Below are positions 53,053-63,725 of a stretch of 64,000 bases of DNA, one piece after another. How positions within the stretch are numbered: the stretch's first letter is position 1; each line of letters begins with the position of its first letter. Source of the stretch: Nematopogon swammerdamellus (Eukaryota > Arthropoda > Insecta > Lepidoptera > Adelidae); assembly GCA_946902875.1 (NCBI GenBank), contig OX336348.1, positions 18,191,741-18,255,740 on the forward strand. Direction: 5' to 3'. A program made the position numbers and the translations under genes. Below the pieces are notes generated by a model. It had not been told where the DNA came from. It did not search any database and saw only the letters and a list, made by a program, of their open reading frames with translations.

Positions 53053-54100
53053 CAATTCTTTGATTTTTTTGATGGCATAACATGCTGAACTTAATTTACC
53101 AGCAAGTGAGTCTATATGGGGCTTCCAGCTGAGAGTTTCATCAAATAGTACTCCCAAAAAGGTAATTTCTTTAGCAATATTTAGCGTTAGTTCTTCTGCA
53201 GCTTTAACAATTTCTTGGTTCGCCATGCGTCTTTGAGTTCCTAAAGCAAAATGCATTATGTTAGTTTTATTTACATTTAGTAGTAGATTGTTTGATTCAA
53301 ACCAAGTTTTTAGAGATTGTATTACTGCTTTAAACGAATCGCGCAAATCATTAATGCTTTTATTTTTTAAGACTACTGAGATGTCATCAGCAAACATGAT
53401 TAGTTCTATATCATCTGTAATACAACTGGAGATGTCGTTGACGTAGATCAAAAAGAGCAAAGGTCCAAGAATGGAGCCTTGAGGAACACCCATAGAAATG
53501 GTTTCACAACTTGATTTTTCACCACTAACGTCACATATTTGCTGTCTGTTGCTTAAGTAGGATTTACAAATACTTAGCTCTATATCTCGCACGCCATAGT
53601 GATCAAGTTTATTTATAATTATTTCATGATTAACACAATCAAACGCCTTTGACAGATCACAGAATATGCCATACGTGTGATGTGAATTATCTAGCGATTG
53701 TATGACTGTTTTTATCATTGATGCAATAGCGTCACCAGTTGATCTGCCCTTGCGGAATCCATACTGTTTATAATTCAAGGTGTTATTTTCATTAAAAAAT
53801 TCAATCAGCCTTTTTTCTATGGCTTTTTCAAACACTTTACTGAATACAGGAAGCAAAGAGATAGGCCGATAATTTCCAATAGTACTATGACAACCCTTTT
53901 TAAACAATGGTACCACCCTCGCTATTTTTAATATATCTGGGAATGTGCCCTCTGCAAAACATTGATTAATTACAGTAACTAATGGATCTATAATACTACA
54001 AGTTAATGACTTCATTAGCTTGGGTGAAATATTCCATAGGTCCTGGGAACTTTTGGACTTTAAGTGACTAATAATATTCTCTAATCTTCGTGTGTGACAG
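53053..54100 (-). pseudogene. LINE-A2 reverse transcriptase, main part
   Basis: RT in one frame from about 54100 to the BEL-1 junction: VVPLFKKGCHSTIGNYRPIS, CDLSKAFDCVNHEI (motif A), GVPQGSILGPLLF (motif B), MFADDISVV (motif C), and LSSACYAIKKIKELCG at the junction. It is in a different frame from the endonuclease upstream (55514-54081); the shift is within a CACACA run at about 54085-54097. Together with 45966-46481 it makes a full-length RT. The final VVGWSFSSCG of the apparent ORF is BEL LTR sequence. Confidence 0.88.
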
Positions 54101-55514
54101 GCTTAAATTTTGCTGATTCAGTATTGCGGGGCGTATATTTTTTCAAATATACTAACGCTGCATCAGCACTTGACTTGACATTTTTTGTGGTTTCTTGAGC
54201 AATAGTCGAGAAATATTTGTTAAAATAGTTGGCAACACTAGAGTTCTCACTAACTAATTCGTCTCCAATCTTTAATTCTATTTTTGTATCGGTAGATTTG
54301 GGAGACTTGCCAGTTTCTTCTTTGATAATGTTCCTGGCCATTTTTATTTTATTGTCAGATATTAATATTTTTTCTTTTAAATATAATTGTTTTGCTTTAA
54401 TTGTAACTAGTTTGAAAATTTTACTATATGAGGACACGTGCGCTCTAAGGTTTGGATTACTATATTTTTTTAATAAATCATACAATATAAATAATTTTTC
54501 TTTGGATCTTACTATACTGGGTGTGGCCCACTGTGCAAACTTGTTTCTATTACATATACGTTTAGATTTCATAGGCATGTGCATTTCTAAATATCTGACA
54601 AAAGTATTGAAAAAAAAATTTAAATTTATTTCATTCTCCACATTTCCAAATTCAATTAATAGGTCTCTATTTAATGCTTTAATGGAGGCATTGCTTATTT
54701 TTCTACTCAGTTTATACGCTGCTTTATTATTACAATAATTATTAGTTTCACATATAACTGATATTATTTGTGCAAAGTGATCGGAATGAACTCCGTGGCA
54801 TACCTTTGATTGTAACACGTCAGCATCAGTAAAAATATTATCTATACAGGTTGCACATGAATCGGTCACTCTGGTAAATTCATATATAGATTGCTTGAGT
54901 AAAAAACTATCCATTAAGTCTGACAGTTCATGTTTCTCTCCGGTATTTATAGGAAATCGAACGTTAAAGTCACCACACACTATAATTGCTTTGTTATTAT
55001 TTTGATTTAATTTATTTAAACATTCCTCCAGTCCATCTGAGAAAGACTGTAAACTCATTGAGGGAGACCTATATACTGAAAGGATAATAGAAGATTCAAT
55101 TTCCACACAGCTAACTTCAAACTCTTTTTCGACTGACATTTTAACAATATCTGACCTATTTTTAGCTCTCAAACCGTTTCTCACATAAATCATAGTTCCA
55201 CCTCTAATGAAATTCTTCCTGTGATAACTACTTATTACAGAATAATTTTGTACATGCTGAGTAAGTACCTCATGTGAGTCGGACCAAGATTCTGAAATAC
55301 AAAATATATCAATGCAATTGTCTTTTAAGAATAAATCTAGTAATTGACCTTTACCTCGTAAACCTTGGACATTTTGATGGCTAATATTTAGTTTATTATT
55401 CAGATTTTTCTTTGTTCTAGTGTTATTTCGTGCACATTTAATACTCAGTGATAGCTTAGAAACGGAAGAATCATTTATTAATTGCACAGCACAGTTATTA
55501 CTGGATCTCGGCAT
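54081..55514 (-). pseudogene. LINE-A2 AP endonuclease and linker
   Basis: A 477-residue frame starting MPRSSNNCAVQLINDS. Endonuclease motifs: ISHQNVQGLRGK, FCISESW (catalytic Glu), VSSYHRKNFIRGGTMIYVR, VCGDFNVRFP, CIDNIFTDADVL and HSDHFAQI (SDH box). The linker runs to PVTHED and then stops by a frameshift. LINE-A1 has a nonsense codon at the matching position. The endonuclease domain itself is complete and would nick target DNA to prime insertion. Confidence 0.88.
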
Positions 55515-55729
55515 AAAAAAGACCCAGCACTATTATTTATCGCATTACTTTCTACTAAGGGAATGAATGTTAAATTTGATTTGCTAGTACAGTAGTTACA
55601 TTTATAAATTTTTGTGACTAGCATTTTCAGGGCTGAGCTGTTCATTAGTCCTCTTTTTGAGTAGCACTGCCTTGGAAAATAGTTTAAATCTAAATATACT
55701 GTGTTGGGAACAGACTCTGTGAGATTAAA
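55515..55729 (-). other. LINE-A2 inter-ORF region
   Basis: About 215 nt between the ORF1 remnant and ORF2. A CxYC-like Cys pair (CNYCTSKSNLTFI) appears on the minus strand around 55570-55605, suggesting coding continuity with ORF1/ORF2 that has decayed. Confidence 0.3.
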
Positions 55730-56041
55730 TCACAATTGGTTTATCCTGTAAGCGGTATCGTTCATGGTAGTCACATTTAGAGTGTGTGAGGTGCGTTCAG
55801 AGTGAGGTATATACAGCAATGAGCTTACAAATAAGTTTACTTTCTTGTGTGCACACACCTCTGATGCATACCTGACACACTTTACATACATTTTAGGGTC
55901 CATGTTGCTCGCCACATTACCCGCCATCAGGATGACAATGTCGCCTTCGTTCATGTCGGAAACTTTGCGCGAAAAGTCTTTAATTATCTCGCTGATCGGC
56001 GCGGCCGGTTCACACAAAGTATATCTACTGGTCAAGGTCAC
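55730..56041 (-). pseudogene. LINE-A2 ORF1 C-terminal remnant, esterase-like
   Basis: A 103-residue frame upstream of ORF2 in the correct order. MNEGDIVILMAGNVASNMDP resembles the G-D-x-x-V-x-x-A-G-x-N block of SGNH/esterase domains found in ORF1 proteins of CR1-type LINEs, although the key Asn-Asp pair appears as Asn-Val. The N-terminal half is missing because of 5' truncation near 56041. Function in transposition is nucleic-acid/lipid-associated and not well established. Confidence 0.45.
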
Positions 56042-56080
56042 ATGTTACATTTACATATGTAAATCTACTGGTCAAGGTCA
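56023..56080. repeat. 18-bp direct repeat near LINE-A2 5' end
   Basis: ATCTACTGGTCAAGGTCA occurs at about 56025-56042 and again at 56063-56080. The phrase TCAAGGTCATGGA recurs near 56176. Confidence 0.6.
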
Positions 56081-56099
56081 TGGACCAACACATATACTA

Positions 56100-56880
56100 C
56101 CGAAATAAAAGATTGTCAATAAGCGGGGAGTATCAGGTAACCGACACCCTCATAAATTATAGGCATTTTGTTAATCAAGGTCATGGATTAATAAATAAAT
56201 TTAAGAACAAATCTAATATAAAATAAATGTATTTGAGATTTATTTATACAGTAAAATGATCTATTTAGGACATATCAAAGTACTTAAAAATATTTATATT
56301 GAACTGATGAGATAATGATGTATGTTCGGTGTAAATGATATTTATAAGTTGTTATGTATGTTGTTCTTAATAATTTACATATAACAACGAGGGACTCGTT
56401 GGAAACCGGATGGCCGAGCTGTTATAAATATTTAAATTATATCTATAATTATTTCTAACATTTGTTGACTAATTAAAGTAATTCCTATAAAGTCGCATGA
56501 TTAAAAGTATTTGTATTGACTTCTTGTGATTGGTCGAGATTGACTGCTATCGCCGACCAATCACAAGCAAGCATACTGGGTAGGGGCAAATTTAACGAGT
56601 AGTACGCCGGGCATTAGTTTTTCGGCATCGGTGACATTCACTTGCATTGTATCGCGGTTGACCTAAAAATCTAAATTGTACTGTAATTATAGCAATAAAT
56701 CTGATCTTAGAATTCATAACGGTGTTTTTGCTTCCAAACTCCTCGCTTCTGAGTGTTGAATTAGTACGGATTACAATATAAGTTGCTGATTATAAGTCAA
56801 TGCTCCATAGATAATGTTTGTTGTTATCTGTTTGTGCCACAGACAGACAATACACAATATGAGTATGTATTGTACGCGCG
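56100..56880. other. Non-coding sequence
   Basis: No gene. Contains GATTGGTCGAGA.../...GACCAATCACAAGC inverted words at 56525-56570. Confidence 0.4.
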
Positions 56881-56889
56881 CGAGCATAT

Positions 56890-57600
56890 GCGCCGCGTTA
56901 AGCTGCGTATCGACTGCGCGCGGCTGCCGCGCGCACCATGTTCGAACGCTCCAGCAGCACGATCCGATCACGGAGCGCGCGGTAAGTTTTCTGTAGTGTA
57001 TCGACTGCGCGCGGCAGCCGACCCAGTGTTCGTCGGGTCGCCATGGACGTCGGACTGGGTCTATCTCTATCTCTACAAATATCTATCTATGTATCTCTCT
57101 ATCTTAGAGCACAACACGGACCACCACGTTTAGCTATGTGTTCGGACAAGACAACTATGAAGCAGCATACTGGTGCAAGACTAGGTGGAAGGACCATGCC
57201 AAGGTGAGAGGTAACCTGTCACCCTTTAGCACAGCATCACATTTGGTGTTCCACAAGACTTCTTTGCGGCCATACATCTGTATAAGCACTCGGCTCCTCT
57301 CATTATACATGGCTAGACAGACTGTCGCCGGCACGCAACGAACACACGAACACCGCCAATGTCCGTCCCAACTGCGCGCGCGCCACGCACTGAGATTCCT
57401 TTGATGCGCGCCTAAAAACCGGCAACGGGTTGGAGCGCCGCGCTCCATGTTCCAGCGCTCCACGGCGCGCGCTCAAACCGGTATCGACTGAGCGCGGCTG
57501 CCGCGCGCTCCGATGTTGGAGCGTTTGGAGCGATGTTGGAGCGTTTGGCTTAAGAAATGCGGCCAACACCCGCGCAGACTCCCGCGCGGCAGGATGCGGG
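56890..57600. repeat. GC-rich dispersed repeats with hairpins
   Basis: The phrase TATCGACTGCGCGCGGCTGC occurs near 56909 and (variants) near 56999 and 57481; GGAGCG/CGCTCC words recur in both orientations. CpG-dense within AT-rich DNA; resembles repeated MITE or Helitron ends. ORFs here are compositional. Confidence 0.45.
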
Positions 57601-57839
57601 TGGGAAGCGCGCTTCCCCCTTCCCCCTTTACTTCTGGCCGTGTAGCGCATGCGCTCGCGCGCCGATAATAGGAGTGCCCCATAATCAGAGAACTCAGAAG
57701 TTTATGAGTAGGGTGTGCAGAAATATCGAATCAGAATTCCGAAATAAAATAAAAAACTCGGATGCTCAGTATCGCGATCGCAAAATCGTTAGAAGACGTT
57801 GAGCCCAGACGCTATCTCGGCTGTCAAAAATAAAGAAAA

Positions 57840-58100
57840 TGCCATCCCACCTACGCAGCATTCAACTCAAAATAGGTTCTTAAAATCGTTTCGTTGTCGC
57901 ACCGCTAGGTAGTGGAACTGTCTTGCGTTGTGTGCGAGACGGCGAGTGCGTTTCCCGAATTATTTATCCTGGATGTCTTCAAACGTCGTCCGCAAATCTG
58001 CTGGTATGGTGCCTCGCAGAGCGTAGTTTGGCGAGTAGAGGTGACATTGGTCCCTCGGCGCAGCCATTCACGTTCGTTTACATAAAAAAATTACGCTTCT
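57840..58100 (+). pseudogene. LINE-D-like 3' fragment, divergent
   Basis: Text from GGTAGTGGAACTGTCTTGCG to CGTTTACATAAAAAAATTACG parallels the LINE-D1/D2 3' ends in reverse (CTGGATGTCTTCAAACGTCG, CGCAAATCTGCTGG, GAGGTGAC..TTGG..C). Frames are broken. It is the RT C-terminus and 3' UTR of a related LINE. Confidence 0.65.
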
Positions 58101-58196
58101 TCAACTTCTCAAGGATTTAAGAGTGCTCGCTACATGTATGAAAATGATATCCAATGAAAATGTATTTTCTGCTTACCCCGATTGTCGGGAATTGGG

Positions 58197-58230
58197 ATTC
58201 AGCGTGTGTGATATGTATGTATGTATGTAT
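58197..58230. repeat. (GTAT)n microsatellite
   Basis: About six GTAT units near 58198-58221. Confidence 0.7.
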
Positions 58231-58439
58231 TTTCTTCTTTAGGGCAGCGCGCCGTAGAAGTACCTGAAAGAAGCTCCGGCCACCCTGACGACGTATATCG
58301 ATTATTACGAATTGGCCGACGCGACGTGATAACGTTGCCAGCCTCGATATTTTAATTTTTTAATTTTATTTTTTTATGGAAACTGACATGGTTGGCTACA
58401 TCACCTACAACATCCGTGACGTCAGTTCATAACACCTTG

Positions 58440-59757
58440 CTACCTCCCGCACCATGGCGTTGCGCGTGAAGGTAGCTCGACCACTAAGCTACGAGCTGTT
58501 TTCAATGCAAGTGCGCCCACTACGTCTGGAGTGTCCTTCAATGACATCCTGTTGGTGGGGCCGACAATACAAGACGATCTCCTGTCGATACTTCTTCGTT
58601 TTAGGCAACACAAATTGGTAATCTCGGCCGACATTGAGAAGATCTATCGACAGGTCCTTGTAAATCAAGACCAAAAACGACTGCAGCAAATCTTACTTCA
58701 CACAAGGATACTTCACACAAATTAAAAACCTACGAACTAAACACAGTTACATATGGAACTGCATCGGCACCCTTCTTAGCAGTGCGATGTCTGAAGCAGA
58801 TAGCTGAAGAGTGTACTGACGGAATCATATCTGAAATCATACACAAAGATTTTTATGTTAACGATATGCTCACCGGAGCCGACACAATTGAGCAGCTTGC
58901 ATTGATTCGCAGCAAAGTTGCCCAGGTGCTGGAGTCAGGTTGTCTCTCTTTGAGAAAATGGCGTTCAAATGAACCCAAATTACTGTCTGCGCCTAACACG
59001 GACGTCGGACAACCTGAATCTAGACCTGAGCGCAGAAAATCAATGCAAGACTCTCGGATTGGGCTGGTCGAGCACAACGGACGAACTGAACATCAGCATA
59101 AACGTTCAGAATGACCAACCTACATTTACGAAACGGAGCATATTGTCGGCCATTGCGCACATTTTCTACCCTTTGGGTCTTCTCAGTCATTCCATAATTC
59201 AGGCAAAAATCATCCTCCATAAACATAAATGGCGTCACGTGCCCACCGCAGAAAATCCTGCAGATCTGCTGTCTTGTGGTGTTAGTCCCAATCTCGTTGA
59301 ACGTTCAGCATTATGGTGGATGGGTCCACAGTTTCTCACTCGCCAAGAACCGGCTTGGCCCAAGTTCCAGGCAGATGAGTGCGACGAAGACTTACCTGAA
59401 ATGAGACCACAAACTCAATGTTTGATCTCTTTTGCTTCTCCAGACGTCTTCCCGTTCTCGCGGTTCTCAAACTTCCAACGGCTTAAGCGTTCAATAGCTT
59501 ATGTCCTGCGATTTGTTCACAATTCGAGAAAAGAAAACATTAAAAAAACGGTTCACTTACCGTACAAGAACTGAATGCTGCAACTGTTCATCTATTCAAG
59601 GTCGTGCAGGTGGAGTTATTTCCATTAGGGTTGACAGTTTTGAAAAAGAAAAATCAAGTTTTAAAAGGCGCTATCGCCAGCCTAAATCCATTCATCGACC
59701 CCTCCGGCCTTATGCGCGTGGGAGGTCGACTTGAAAATTCAGATTTCGAATTTGAGC
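58440..59757 (+). pseudogene. BEL-2: deleted, decayed copy of the BEL-1 family
   Basis: Starts inside RT (TACCTCCCGCACCATGGCG, equal to BEL-1 at about 49785) and ends before integrase (TCAGATTTCG, BEL-1 at about 51561). Compared with BEL-1 it has an insertion/frameshift at about 58690, YVDD changed to YVNDM (catalytic Asp lost), and a deletion joining BEL-1 positions about 50554 and 51035, which removes RNase H. No LTRs. Otherwise nearly identical to BEL-1, so it is a relatively young but dead relative. Confidence 0.9.
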
Positions 59758-59759
59758 TT

Positions 59760-60195
59760 ACATTCAAATAGGTACCAGCGAGAAGGATTTAAATTTCACT
59801 TTTAGGCTGCGAGTCTAGCAAAGGGTGGGAGAGTTAAAAATAGATTTTCAGGCGAAGGGGCAGAGATGCGGAGACGCGGGGCGCGGGGAAGAGTGCGCGT
59901 ACGCAGGAGAGGGAGAAAATAGGGGTTGAGGAGCGAGCTCAACGCTCGGGACTCCGGACAGTCGAGAGCCGGGCTTAGAGGAAGTAATACGTGTGGAGTC
60001 GACCCGGCCTAATTAAGGTTCCGTCGATATCTCAGGGAATAAATTTTGATTTATTTACGCTCACAAAATAATAGAACTGCGGGTTTTTAGCTTTCATGTA
60101 CGTCCTTTCGGAGGAGAAAATATCTCACTATGTCGCAACTGCACCCGAGAAAGGGAGTGAAATACACTCTGTAACCGAGGCTGGACTCGGGCCCT
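59760..60195. other. Non-coding sequence with purine-rich patch
   Basis: A GAG/GGAGA-rich patch (59850-59930) then an AATAAATTTTGATTTATTTACG stretch; it could be an LTR or a transcript end. No gene recognised. Confidence 0.35.
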
Positions 60196-60202
60196 TTGAA
60201 AT

Positions 60203-60310
60203 ACTTACATACATACATACATAGCGTCACGCCTGTTTCCCGGTGGGGTAGGCAGAGACAATGGATCTCCACGTGTCACGATCCTGACACACCTCTGCCG
60301 CCTCTTCCAC
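60203..60310 (-). repeat. Retroposon 3' end with (TATG)n tail
   Basis: CATACATACATACATA followed by GTCACGCCTGTTTCCCGGTG and GGTAGGCAGAGACAATGG, a phrase very common in lepidopteran genomes as the 3' end of an RTE-type LINE/SINE (memory of the style, not a search). Confidence 0.55.
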
Positions 60311-60479
60311 AAATACTTACTTAATACTTAATTCGTTGAAAATACCTCTTAGGAAGAGATTTAAAATGAAATTCATGGTGTAATGTGGATGATTTAGGGC
60401 CCCTACGGACCTCAAATCCTAAAGGCGTGCGTGTGTGTGTGGTCCCTATCCTAATTAAATAATTTCCTTTGCTCAACTT

Positions 60480-60750
60480 AATTTGTAAGTTGAAATACAA
60501 AATGTTCCATTTATTTAATAAATAACAAAAAAGTAATACTAATAACTAAAGAAATAAACCTACCTAACAAACATTAAAATAACTATCAAAAGGGGCATTT
60601 TCAAATGTTCCTAGAACACTTGCTGCATTACCCCGCTGGATGGCAAGGCTTACCCTTTGAATGAAGTAGGCCCTTGATTGCGGGACGCCAGTTGCGTCCA
60701 CCAGCAGAGGCCCAAGCCTCTTCAAGAAGCTTTTGGAAGTTGAAATTAGA
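60480..60750 (-). repeat. LINE/SINE 3' end related to 1150-1375
   Basis: AT-rich tail, then GAACACTTGCTGCATTACCC and GGATGGCAAGGCTTACCC; degenerate match to the 1150-1375 repeat. Confidence 0.4.
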
Positions 60751-60844
60751 TGAATAAATTGGTCGCAGCCTACCTAGCTATCAATACATAATTGCGGAAC
60801 AGTAATCTGTTTCAACTAGGTCTAAGTTCCTCGGAGGGACTTAG

Positions 60845-60900
60845 ACATAAAAGCCAGTGGTTCCGGTCGTCATCCAGCAGCCAGTGCAGTATTGAGTACC
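60845..60900 (+). promoter_or_regulatory. Possible core promoter (TATA-like plus initiator)
   Basis: ACATAAAAGCC at 60846-60856 is followed about 25-35 bp downstream by CCAGTGCAGTATTGAG, a possible arthropod initiator. No coding exon was recognised after it. Weak. Confidence 0.2.
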
Positions 60901-61650
60901 TAGCTTAATTTCTTTATTTTTCTTACTTATTCTGCAACGAGAAATATTATATTGTTCGTCGAAGTTCTTCACATGTATTTTTTCCAGCAAGGGACAAAGG
61001 TTACTTACAGTTTTATTCATCTACAAAGAAGAGAGAATCCTACAATGTCGCCGGAAGCTACGTATATTGTGTAATTTCAGCACTGTGTTCTTTAATCAAG
61101 AAAATGTTATGTTTCAGCGAAAACTTGCAGCGTGTGTGTAAGAACAAAATGCCCATACTGGGTTGATGTTCTGTGTGTAATTTACAGGTGATTCGAACAG
61201 GGCGGATCTGAAATAGTCACTCAATTTCATATTTTCGTCGCGAATTATGTAATGTGTATTTTGTAGGCTCCACAGCTATTTATTTGTTTTACGCTCACGG
61301 ACAATGTATCCTTGGGTACACGTTCAGTCACGTTCAGAGCGAAGCTACAGTTAATATATTAGCATAGAGTAGAAGCAGGAATGTTCGTTGTCATCGTAAC
61401 GATAGTCGACGAAATCTACGGATAGATTTGCTTTGCACAAGTATTACATCAATAGGAAGAAATAGGCAGAGTGTAGAAGACGGACATATGGTATAGATTT
61501 ATGTATAGTTTCAAATATGTATATAATGGGTCTTTACCTATGAAATTGGAGGTTTTTAAAACCAGCATTTTCAGAATTAATTATCTGTGGATTGGCGCGG
61601 AATTCGAAATTAAAATAATTTTTATTAGAAAGCCATGTTATTTTTCAAAT
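60901..61650. other. Non-coding sequence
   Basis: No gene or repeat recognised. Confidence 0.4.
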
Positions 61651-61659
61651 TCTGTCATT

Positions 61660-61832
61660 GGTTTTTTTTTTTTTTTTTTTTTTTTATACTAAGCGCGACA
61701 TGTGGCGCCGAGTCACCCATAAGGTGTCTAGCGACGCCCATGGACATTCGGACGCAGGCGGGGGCTGCGAATGCCATGCCGGCCTGACAGGTGCCCATTC
61801 ACGCCTCTCTTGAAGGACCCGAGACTATACAT
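61660..61832 (-). mobile_element. LINE-B3: 3' terminal fragment with poly(A)
   Basis: About 150 bp equal to the LINE-B1 3' end (13080-13220), with the poly(A) as a T-run at 61663-61685. It covers only the last ~35 codons and the 3' UTR. Severe 5' truncation typical of LINE insertion. Confidence 0.85.
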
Positions 61833-62175
61833 GTTTTTAGATAGTGTTTTGTTTTTGTGAAATTGTGGTAGTTTTTGGCGCCATGGATAAACTGAAAATT
61901 CCAAAGAGATTTTATGTATAGAGTGAGCACTAGAAAGAATACAGAGAAATGACGGCCAATAGCTGAGGTATGAGGTTAGGTAGCGGGGTGGCGGATCGCA
62001 GAGCCGCGCGGGGCGGGAAGCGAGCGGGAGAGGGGCTAGCTAGCGACTAGCAGCTGTGGACTAGCGGCCCGGCGGCGCCGGCCGGTCAGTCAACACGTGC
62101 ATTGGAATACGTAGGGTTGCCACTTAGTCTACCAAAAATATATTTTTCGATTTATTATTTTACGAGTAAGTATTA
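61833..62175. other. Non-coding with GC-rich patch
   Basis: GC-rich at 61980-62095 with repeated GCTAGC/GACTAGC words. No gene. Confidence 0.4.
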
Positions 62176-62177
62176 TG

Positions 62178-62256
62178 GTTAATTGCGCCCGTAGTCTAGT
62201 GGTAAGTAAGGCGCTTCTCAATGCAGAAGTTGCGGGTTCAAATCCCGGGCATTAAC
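62178..62256 (+). tRNA. tRNA-like sequence (pseudo-tRNA or SINE head)
   Basis: TAGTCTAGTGGTAAGTAAGG fits an A-box/D-arm, CTTCTCAATGCAGAAG an anticodon-like stem with a 6-nt loop, and GCGGGTTCAAATCCCGG a B-box/T-arm. An acceptor-like GTTAAT.GC pairs with GCATTAAC. The short anticodon loop and bulged acceptor argue against a functional tRNA. Confidence 0.45.
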
Positions 62257-62779
62257 TAATGTATTTATTTCCTTGATAAGGATTGATATACGTGCATTTC
62301 ATAACGAATAGGTACGATCGCTCCGGTGAAGAAAAATAAAGTTAGGTAACTATTGCACAGTGGGCTATGAAAGGTATTTTTGTGTAAACTGCTTCTGATT
62401 TCCACTGGACAATCGAACCGGATATAACAAATTGTGACAAGTTCGAGTGCAATATGACTGCCATAATGCAAAAATGTCCGTTTCGTCTCCCTTTAATGGC
62501 TTGTTTAGAGCGAGATAAAACTAAAATGTTTGCAACAAACACGAATACGCAAAGCCAAGTGAAGTGCCGGCATAAGAATACTCAATAAACTATAAAACAA
62601 AAACAATAAAAACAATACCTCCTATGTCAGTGGGCAGAGTCCGTGCCTAGCAGTGGGACGTTTAGATTAGGATTATAGAAGAAAGCAGATAGTGAATTTC
62701 ATCGAAAAAATCGTTTTTATGTATTTATTAAACTTAAAATACAGAACTATAATAACTTGAAATACATACCTAAACTTAT

Positions 62780-62825
62780 ATAGGTTTTTAAATTACCGTG
62801 GTTGTTTGACATTTTAAGAATAAAA
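62780..62825 (-). repeat. Match to the PLE/gypsy-1 junction
   Basis: On the plus strand TTTTTAAATTACCGTGGTTG plus flanks is the complement of 5272-5315 with few changes, across the point where the PLE 3' end meets the gypsy-1 LTR. Confidence 0.55.
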
Positions 62826-62990
62826 AATAAAAAACTAGAAAAAAACAGCTGTACAAAAAACTAGAAAATAATAAGGACACAAGCCTGGGCCTTCTTAAGA
62901 TTTTACGTCTGGGTAAGAAATCGTGCAATACTAGCGTGCTGTCTTCTCATGTCGGATGCCAAAGGGCACATTGTGTCGCTGCGTCAGCGG

Positions 62991-63117
62991 AATAAGTAAT
63001 AAATTGAAACTTTTAAAAGACTAATATAAAAACGTGGGGCGCATGTTATTTATTACGCATATTATACGCCCCACGTTTTTATATTAGTCTGTTAAAAGTC
63101 TCAATTTATTACTTATC
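62991..63117. mobile_element. Palindromic MITE (~50-bp arms)
   Basis: ATAAGTAATAAATTGA... at the left and its near-perfect complement at the right (AATTTATTACTTAT) with a ~25-nt centre; arms include ACGTGGGGCG. Total about 126 bp. One small mismatch zone (CTTTTAAAAG vs CTGTTAAAAG). Confidence 0.75.
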
Positions 63118-63725
63118 AGTACCAGATAAATCAGGACCTGGATAAGGTCTGGCAGTGGTCAATGAGTCATGGACTGTGCCTCAACCCACAAAAATCTGTA
63201 TTTATGATTATGGGAAACAGGAGAGTTATTTCTCAAATGAAGACGAGTAACCCGCTACTATACCTAAATGGATGTACAATCCCACTGGTCGAATGCGCCC
63301 GAAACTTGGGGTTGTACATGGATAGTGAGCTCAGGTTCGATACACATGTAACGAAAAAAATCCAAGCTGCAATGATTCGACTCAGAGCCCTTTACCGTAT
63401 TCGTGACCACCTCTCTGTGAACGTCAGGCATACCCTAGTTGAAACCTTAGTGCTGTCTCACTTCAACTATTGCGACTCTGTTTACGGCCCACGTATAACA
63501 AAGAAGACAGCACTAAGGATACAGAGAATTCAAAACTCATGCATACGATTCTGCAGAGGGGTGGGCAAGAGGACTAGAATATCTCCCATTCTCAATGACC
63601 TTAATATTATAAATATGGAGAACCGAAGGCGCCTGCACTTCTCTTGTCAGGTGCATAGGGTGATCCATAGACAAATGCCTGAAAGACTTATGCCTGAAGG
63701 TATTGTTTTATGTAGTTATTTATAG
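63111..63725 (+). pseudogene. LINE-F RT C-terminal region
   Basis: The frame is open from about 63111 (QINQDLDKVWQWSMSHGL) and carries the post-catalytic part of RT: LNPQKSVFMIMGN, CARNLGLYMDSELRFDTHV, LVETLVLSHFNYCDSVYGPR, RIQRIQNSCIRFCRGVG, NMENRRRLHFSCQVHRVI. It aligns with LINE-C1 (FNYCDVVYGPRL, RVQNACARFCF, NMENRRYIHNAC). It stops at 63723-63725, roughly 80-100 residues short of the usual end, so the C-terminus is lost. RT catalytic motifs are absent owing to 5' truncation. Confidence 0.85.

Larger units (their letters stand above)
45900..56041 (-). mobile_element. LINE-A2: CR1/Jockey-type LINE split by BEL-1
   Basis: Minus-strand LINE with an ORF1 remnant, full endonuclease and RT. The BEL element interrupts the RT at 46482-53047. 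Removing it, about 3.5 kb of LINE remains. Closely related to LINE-A1 (5368-7870). Confidence 0.85.

Noticed and set aside
56783..57682. Many overlapping ORFs in the GC-rich island
   Set aside because: Compositional openness in CpG-rich DNA; no domains.
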